Assembly: GCA_040954595.2 (NCBI GenBank)
Contig: CM082590.2
Location: 2,108,001 to 2,172,000 of the forward strand
Source of the DNA: Balanoglossus misakiensis
Lineage: Eukaryota > Hemichordata
DNA: 64,000 bases
Direction of reading: 5' to 3'
The notes under the pieces were generated by a model that was not told where the DNA came from, ran no database searches, and saw nothing but the letters and a program-made list of their open reading frames with translations. Made by a program: the position numbers and the translations under genes. Positions 57,705 to 64,000 of the stretch are shown in pieces (the stretch's first letter is position 1; the number at the start of each line of letters is the position of its first letter).

Positions 57705-60351
57705 AATTCTCTGCCCTAGCAAGTGCCAGGGGTACTTATTCTCTGTCCTATCAAGGTCCATGGGTTCTTATTCTGTGCCCTAGCAAGGTCCAGGGATACT
57801 TTTTCTCTGCCCTAGCAAGGTCCAGGGGTACCAATTCTCAGCCCTAGCAAGGGCCAGGGGTACCAATTCTCTGCCCTAGCAACGTCCAGGGGTACCAATT
57901 CTCTGCCCTTGCATGGTCCAGGGGTACTTATTCTCTGCCCTAGCAAGATCCAGGGGTACCAATTCTCTGCCCTTGCATGGTCCAGGGGTACAAATTCTCT
58001 GCCCTTGCATGGTCCAGGGGTACTTATTCTCTGCCCTAGCAAGGTCCAGGGGTACTTATTCTCTGCCCTAGCAAGGGCCAGGGGTACCAATTCACAGCCC
58101 TAGCAAGGGCCAGGGGTACCAATTCACTGCCCTAGCAAGGGCCAGGGGTACTTATTCACTGGCCTAGCAAGGTCCATGGGTTCTTATTCTCTGCCCTAGC
58201 AAGGGCCAGGGGTACCAATTCTCTGCCCTAGCAAGGGCCAGGGGTACCAATTCTCTGCCCTAGCAAGGGCCAGGGGTACCAATTCTCTTCCCTAGCAAGG
58301 TCCAGGGGTACTTATTCTCTGCCCTATCAAGGTCCATGGGTTCTTATTCTCTGCCCTATTAAGGTCCAGGGGTACCAATTCTCTGCACTAGCAAGGTCCT
58401 GGGGTACTTATTCTCTGCCCTAGCAAGGGCCAGGGGTACTTATTCTCTGCCCTATCAAGGTCCATGGGTTCTTATTCTCTGCCCTAGCAAGGTCCAGGGG
58501 TACCAATTCTCTGCCCTAGCAAGGTCCAGGGGTACTTATTCTCTGCCCTAGCAAGGGCCAGGGGTACTTATTCTCTGCCCTAGCAAGGGCCAGGGGTACA
58601 AATTCTCTGCCCTAGCAAGGTCCAGGGGTACCAATTCTCTGCCCTAGCAAGGGCCAGGGGTACCAATTATCTGCCCTAGCAAGGGCCAGGGGTACCAATT
58701 CTCTGCCCTAGCAAGGTCCAGGGGTACTTATTCTCTGCCCTAGCAAGGTCCAGGGGTACCAATTCTCTGCCCTAGCAAGGGCCAGGGGTACTTATTCTCT
58801 GCCCTAGCAAGGGCCAGTGGTACCAATTCTCTGCCCTAGAAAGGTCCAGGGGAACTTATTCTCTGCCCTATCAAGGTCCATGGGTTCTTATTCTCTGCCC
58901 TAGCAACGGCCAGGGGTACCAATTCTCTGCCCTAGCAAGGGCCAGGGGTACCAATTCTCTGCCCTAGCAAGGTCCAGGGGAACTTATTCTCTGCCCTATC
59001 AAGGTCCATGGGTTCTTATTCTCTGCCCTAGCAAGGGCCAGGGGTACCAATTCTCTGCCCTAGCAAGGTCCAGGGGCACCAATTCTCTGCCCTTGCATGG
59101 TCCAGGAGTACTTATTCTCTGCCCTAGCAAGGTCCATGGGTTCTTATTCTCTGCCCTAGCAAGGTCCAGGGGTACCGATTCTCTGCCCTAGCAAGGGCCA
59201 GGGGTACTTATTCTCTGCCCTATCAAGGTCCAGGGGTACTTATTCTCAGCCCTAGCAAGGTCCAGGGGTACCAATTCTCTGCCCTAGCAAGGGCCAGGGG
59301 TACTTATTCTCTGCCCTAGCAAGGGCCAGGGGTACCAATTCTCTGCCCTAGCAAGGTCCACGGGTACTTATTCTCTGCCCTAGCAAGTGCCAGGGGTACT
59401 TATTCTCTGTCCTATCAAGGTCCATGGGTTCTTATTCTGTGCCCTAGCAAGGTCCAGGGATACTTTTTCTCTGCCCTAGCTAGGTCCAGGGGTACCAATT
59501 CTCAGCCCTAGCAAGGGCCAGGGGTACCAATTCTCTGCCCTAGCAAGGTCCAGGGGTACCAATTCTCTGCCCTTGCATGGTCCAGGGGTACTTATTCTCT
59601 GCCCTAGCAAGATCCAGGGGTACCAATTCTCTGCCCTTGCATGGTCCAGGGGTACAAATTCTCTGCCCTTGCATGGTCCAGGGGTACTTATTCTCTGCCC
59701 TAGCAAGGGCCAGGGGTACCAATTCTCTGCCCTAGCAAGGTCCAGGGGTACAAATTCTCTGCCCTTGCATGGTCCAGTGGTACTTATTCTCTGCCCTAGC
59801 AAGGGCCAGGGGTACTTATTCACTGGCCTAGCAAGGTCCATGGGTTCTTATTCTCTGCCCTAGCAAGGTCCAGGGGTACCAATTCTCAGCCCTAGCAAGG
59901 GCCAGGGGTACCAATTCTTTGCCCTAGCAAGGGCCAGGGGTACTTATTCTCTGCCCTAGCAAGGGCCAGGGGTACTTATTCTATGCCCTAGCAAGGTCCA
60001 GGGGTACCAATTCTCAGCCCTAGCATGGTCCAGGGGTACCAATTCTCTGCCCTAGCAAGGTCCAGGGGTACCAATTCTCTGCCCTTGCATGGTCCAGGGG
60101 TACTTATTCACTGGCCTAGCAAGGTCCAGAGGCACTTATTCACTGGCCTAGCAAGGTCCATGGGTTCTTATTCTCTGCCCTAGCAAGGACCAGGGGTACT
60201 TATTCTCTGCCCTATCAAGGTCCATGGGTTCTTATTCTCTGCCCTAGCAAGGTCCAGGGGTACCAATTCTCAGCCCTAGCAAGGGCCAGGGGTACCAATT
60301 CTCTGCCCTAGCAAGGTCCAGGGGTACCAATTCTCTGCCTTTGCATGGTCC

Positions 60352-63300
60352 AGGAGTACTTATTCTCTGCCCTAGCAAGGTCAATGGGTTCTTATTCTCT
60401 GCCCTAGCAAGGTCCAGGGGTACCAATTCTCTGCCCTTGCATGGTCCAGGGGTACCAATTCTCTGCCCTTGCATGGTCCAGGGGTACTTATTCTCTGCCC
60501 TAGCAAGGGCCAGGGGTACCAATTCTCTGCCCTAGCAAGGTCCAGGGGTACCAATTCTCTGCCCTAGCAAGGGCCAGGGGTACTTATTCTCTGCCCTAAC
60601 AAGGTCCAGGGGTACTTATTCTCTGCCCTAGCAAGGTCCAGGGATACCAATTCTCAGCCCTAGCAAGGGCCAGGGGTACCAATTCTCTGCCCTTGCACGG
60701 TCCAGGGGTACCAATTCTCTGCCCTTGCATGGTCCAGGGGTACTTATTCTCTGCCCTAGCAAGGGCCAGGGGTACCAATTCTCTGCCCTAGCAAGGTCCA
60801 GGGGTACCAATTCTCTGCCCTTGCATGGTCCAGTGGTACTTATTCTCTGCCCTAGCAAGGGCCAGGGGTACTTATTCACTGGCCTAGCAAGGTCCATGGG
60901 TTCTTATTCTCTGCCCTAGCAAGGTCCAGGGGTACCAATTCTCTGCCCTAGCAAGGGCCAGGGGTACTTATTCTCTGCCCTAGCAAGGTCCAGGGGTACC
61001 AATTCTCTGCCCTAGCAAGGGCCAGGGGTACTTATTCTCTGCCCTAGCAAGGTCCATGGGTTCTTATTCTCTGCCCTAGCAAGATCCAGGGGTACCAATT
61101 CTCTGCCCTAGCAAGGGCCAGGGGTACTTATTCACTGGCCTAGCAAGGTCCATGGGTTCTTATTCTCTGCCCTAGCAAGGTCCAGGGGTACCAATTCATT
61201 GCCCTAGCAAGGGCCAGGGGTACTTATTCACTGGCCTAGCAAGGTCCATGGGTTCTTATTCTCTGCCCTAGCAAGGTCCATGGGTTCTTATTCTCTGCCC
61301 TAGCAAGGGCCAGGGGTACAAATTCTCTGCCCTAGCAAGGTCCAGGGGAACTTATTCTTTGCCCTATCAAGGTCCATGGGTTCTTATTCTCTGCCCTAGC
61401 AAGGTCCAGGGGTACCAATTCTCTGCCCTATCAAGGTCCATGGGTTCTTATTCTCTGCCCTAGCAAGGTCCAGGGGTACCAATTCTCTGCCCTAGCAAGG
61501 GCCAGGGGTACTTATTCTCTGCCCTAGCAAGGGCCAGGTGTACCAATTCTCTGCCCTCGCAAGGGCCAGGGGTACCAATTCTCTGCCCTAGCAAGGTCCA
61601 GGGGAACTTATTCTCTGCCCTAGCAAGGTCCATGGGTTCTTATTCTCTGTCCTAGCAAGGTCCAGGGGTACTTATTCTCTGCCCTAGCAAGGTCCAGGGG
61701 TACCAATTCTCTGCCCTATCAAGGTCCATGGGTTCTTATTCTGTGCCCTAGCAAGGTCCAGGGGTACTTATTCTCTGCCCTAGCAAGGTCCAGGGGTACC
61801 AATTCTCAGCCCTAGCAAGGGCCAGGGGTACCAATTCTCTGCCCTAGCAAGGTCCAGGGGTACAAATTCTCTGCCCTTGCATGGTCCAGGGGTACTTATT
61901 CTCTGCCCTAGCAAGGTCCAGGGGTACCAATTCTCTGCCCTAGCAAGGGCCAGGGGTACTTATTCACTGGCCTAGCAAGGTCCATGGGTTCTTATTCTCT
62001 GCCCTAGCAAGGTCCAGGGGTACCAATTCTCAGCCCTAGCAAGGGCCAGGGTTACTTATTCTCTGCCCTAGCAAGGGCCAGTGGTACCAATTCTCTGCCC
62101 TAACAAGATCCAGGGGTACCAATTCTCTGCCCTAGCAAGATCCAGGGGTACTTATTCTCTGCCCTATCAAGGTCCAGGGGTACAAATTCTCTGCCCTAGC
62201 AAGGGCCAGGGGTACTTATTCACTGGCCTAGCAAGGTCCATGGGTTCTTATTCTCTGCCCTAGCAAGGTCCAGGGGTACCAATTCTCAGCCCTAGCAAGG
62301 GCCAGGGTTACTTATTCTCTGCCCTAGCAAGGGCCAGTGGTACCAATTCTCTGCCCTAGCAAGATCCAGGGGTACAAATTCTCTGCCCTAGCAAGGGCCA
62401 GGGGTACCAATTCTCTGCCCTAGAAAGGTCCAGGGGTACCAATTCTCTGCCCTATCAAGGTCCATGGGTTCTTATTCTTTGCCCTAGCAAGGTCCAGGGG
62501 TACCAATTCTCTGCCCTAGCAAGATCCAGGGGTACAATTTCTCTGCCCTAGCAAGGTCCAGGGGTACCAATTCTCTGCCCTTGCATGGTCCAGGGGTACT
62601 TATTCTCTGCCCTAGCAAGGTCCGGGGGTACCAATTCTCTGCCCTAGCAAGGGCCAGGGGTACTTATTCACTGGCCTAGCAAGGTCCATGGGTTCTTATT
62701 CTCTGCCCTAGCAAGGTCCAGGGGTACCAATTCTCAGCCCTAGCAAGGGCCAGGGTTACTTATTCTCATCCCTAGCAAGGGCCAGTGGTACCAATTCTCT
62801 GCCCTAGCAAGATCCAGGGGTACAAATTCTCTGCCCTAGCAAGGGCCAGGGGTACCAATTCTCTGCCCTAGCAAGGTCCAGGGGTACCAATTCTCTGCCC
62901 TATCAAGGTCCATGGGTTCTTATTCTCTGCCCTAGCAAGGTCCAGGGGTACCAATTCTCTGCCCTAGCAAGGTCCAGGGGTACCAATTCTCAGCCCTTGC
63001 ATGGTCCAGGGGTACCAATTCTCTGCCCTAGCAAGGGCCAGGGGTACTTATTCACTGGCCTAGCAAGGTCCATGGGTTCTTATTCTCTGCCCTAGCAAGG
63101 TCCAGGGGTACCAATTCTCTGCCCTAGCAAGGGCCAGGGGTACTTATTCACTGGCCTAGCAAGGTCCATGGGTTCTTATTCTCTGCCCTAGCAAGGGCCA
63201 GGGGTACCAATTCTCTGCCCTAGCAAGGGCCAGGGGTACCAATTCTCTGCCCTAGCAAGGTCCAAGGGAACTTATTCTCTGCCCTATCAAGGTCCATGGG

Positions 63301-63496
63301 TTCTTATTCTCTGCCCTAGCAAGGTCCAGGGGTACCAATTCTCTGCCCTATCAAGGTCCATGGGTTCTTATTCTCTGCCCTAGCAAGGTCCAGGGGTACC
63401 AATTCTCTGCCCTAGCAAGGGCCAGGGGTACTTATTCTCTGCCCTAGCAAGGGCCAGGGGTACCAATTCTCTGCCCTCGCAAGGGCCAGGGGTACT
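60352..63496. repeat. Second copy of the 3.1-kb satellite block
   Basis: Partner of 54560-57704, offset 5792 bp. Between the two copies (57.7-60.35 kb) lies related but rearranged GCATGG-rich satellite, with partial copies of the same monomer order (compare about 57.72-58.1 kb with about 59.38-59.75 kb). Confidence 0.86.
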
Positions 63497-64000
63497 TATT
63501 CTCTGCCCTAGCAAGGGCCAGTGGTACCAATTCTCTGCCCTAGCAAGGTCCAGGGGAACTTATTCTCTGCCCTATCAAGGTCCATGGGTTCTTATTCTCT
63601 GCCCTAGCAAGGGCCAGGGGTACCAATTCTCTGCCCTAGCAAGGTCCATGGGTTCTTATTCTCTGCCCTAGCAAGGTCCAGGGGTACCAATTCTCTGCCC
63701 TAGCAAGGTCCAGGGGTACTTATTCTCTGCCCTAGCAAGGGCCAGGGGTACTTATTCTCTGCCCTAGCAAGGGCCAGGGGTACAAATTCTCTGCCCTAGT
63801 GAGGTCCAGGGGTACCAATTCTCTGCCCTAGCAAGGTCCAGGGGTACTTATTCTCTGCCCTAGCAAGGGCCAGGGGTACCAATTCACAGCCCTAGCAAGG
63901 GCCAGGGGTACCAATTCTCTGCCCTAGCAAGGGCCAGGGGTACTTATTCTCTGCCCTAGCAAGGGCCAGTGGTACTAATTCTCTGCCCTAGCAAGGTCCA

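Larger units (their letters stand above)
30439..64000. repeat. 32-bp satellite array, right block
   Basis: The same 32-bp satellite continues in the same orientation after the retrotransposon and runs off the window end. From the first boundary at 30460 to the boundary at 63991 the length is 5 bases short of a multiple of 32. Eight single-base deletions (near 31159, 31620, 35158, 36661, 37332, 38931, 42227, 44529) and three single-base insertions (near 35187, 45926, 53478) account exactly for this. Variant types common here but not noticed in the left block are TACAAATT, GGGAACTTATT and ATTCACAGCCC. Three rough domains can be seen: 30.4-45.2 kb (those variants), 45.2-54 kb (many AGAGGCACTTATTCACTGG and CCTTAGCAAGG monomers) and 54-64 kb (many TTGCATGG monomers). 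No gene is seen. Confidence 0.98.

Noticed and set aside
1-64000. Centromere function (CENP-B-like box)
   Set aside because: I see no CENP-B-box-like motif in the monomer. A centromeric or heterochromatic position is possible but nothing in the sequence shows it.

Overview
The window is animal (metazoan) nuclear DNA. Almost all of it is one satellite, interrupted by a single non-LTR retrotransposon. The animal origin rests on the retroelement: an APE-endonuclease/RT LINE of the CR1/L2-like (Jockey superfamily) type whose ORF1 carries a 2A-like ribosome-skipping motif. That combination is known mainly from invertebrate deuterostomes, molluscs and similar animals, so a marine invertebrate is a reasonable guess, not a proof. 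I see no host gene, tRNA, rRNA or CRISPR array.

Layout. 1-23768: left satellite block, about 743 copies of a 32-bp monomer, with no net register shift anywhere. 23769-30438: a 6670-bp insertion on the minus strand, bounded by a perfect 13-bp target-site duplication (23756-23768 and 30439-30451). 30439-64000: right satellite block, about 1049 monomers, with a net loss of 5 bases that I can account for by eight 1-base deletions and three 1-base insertions. The window starts and ends inside the satellite. Both blocks contain nested segmental duplications (384 bp to several kb) whose offsets are whole numbers of monomers, as expected from unequal exchange or slippage-type amplification.

The insertion, read on the minus strand, runs as follows: a short 5' UTR (from 30438); then a 1.6-kb inverted-repeat element (28617-30213) flanked by TA, which looks like a second transposon nested in the LINE leader; then the rest of the leader; ORF1 (28583-27438); ORF2 (ATG at 27311, end at 23901); and a 132-bp 3' UTR ending in a short hairpin and an AAAT-type tail. 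Removing the nested element leaves a LINE of about 5.07 kb, a normal full length. Both ORFs are uninterrupted.

The most interesting points: (1) ORF1 begins with a signal peptide followed about 70 residues later by a 2A motif, so translation should yield a ~107-residue secretory product and a separate 274-residue nucleic-acid-binding ORF1p. (2) ORF1 and ORF2 lie in the same frame, separated by one TAA, and the frame stays open on both sides. (3) The nested inverted repeat carries nine CCAATCA boxes, several spaced by about 106 bp. (4) The satellite shows linked monomer haplotypes, a junction hairpin, and marker mutations that allow block-by-block reconstruction of its amplification.
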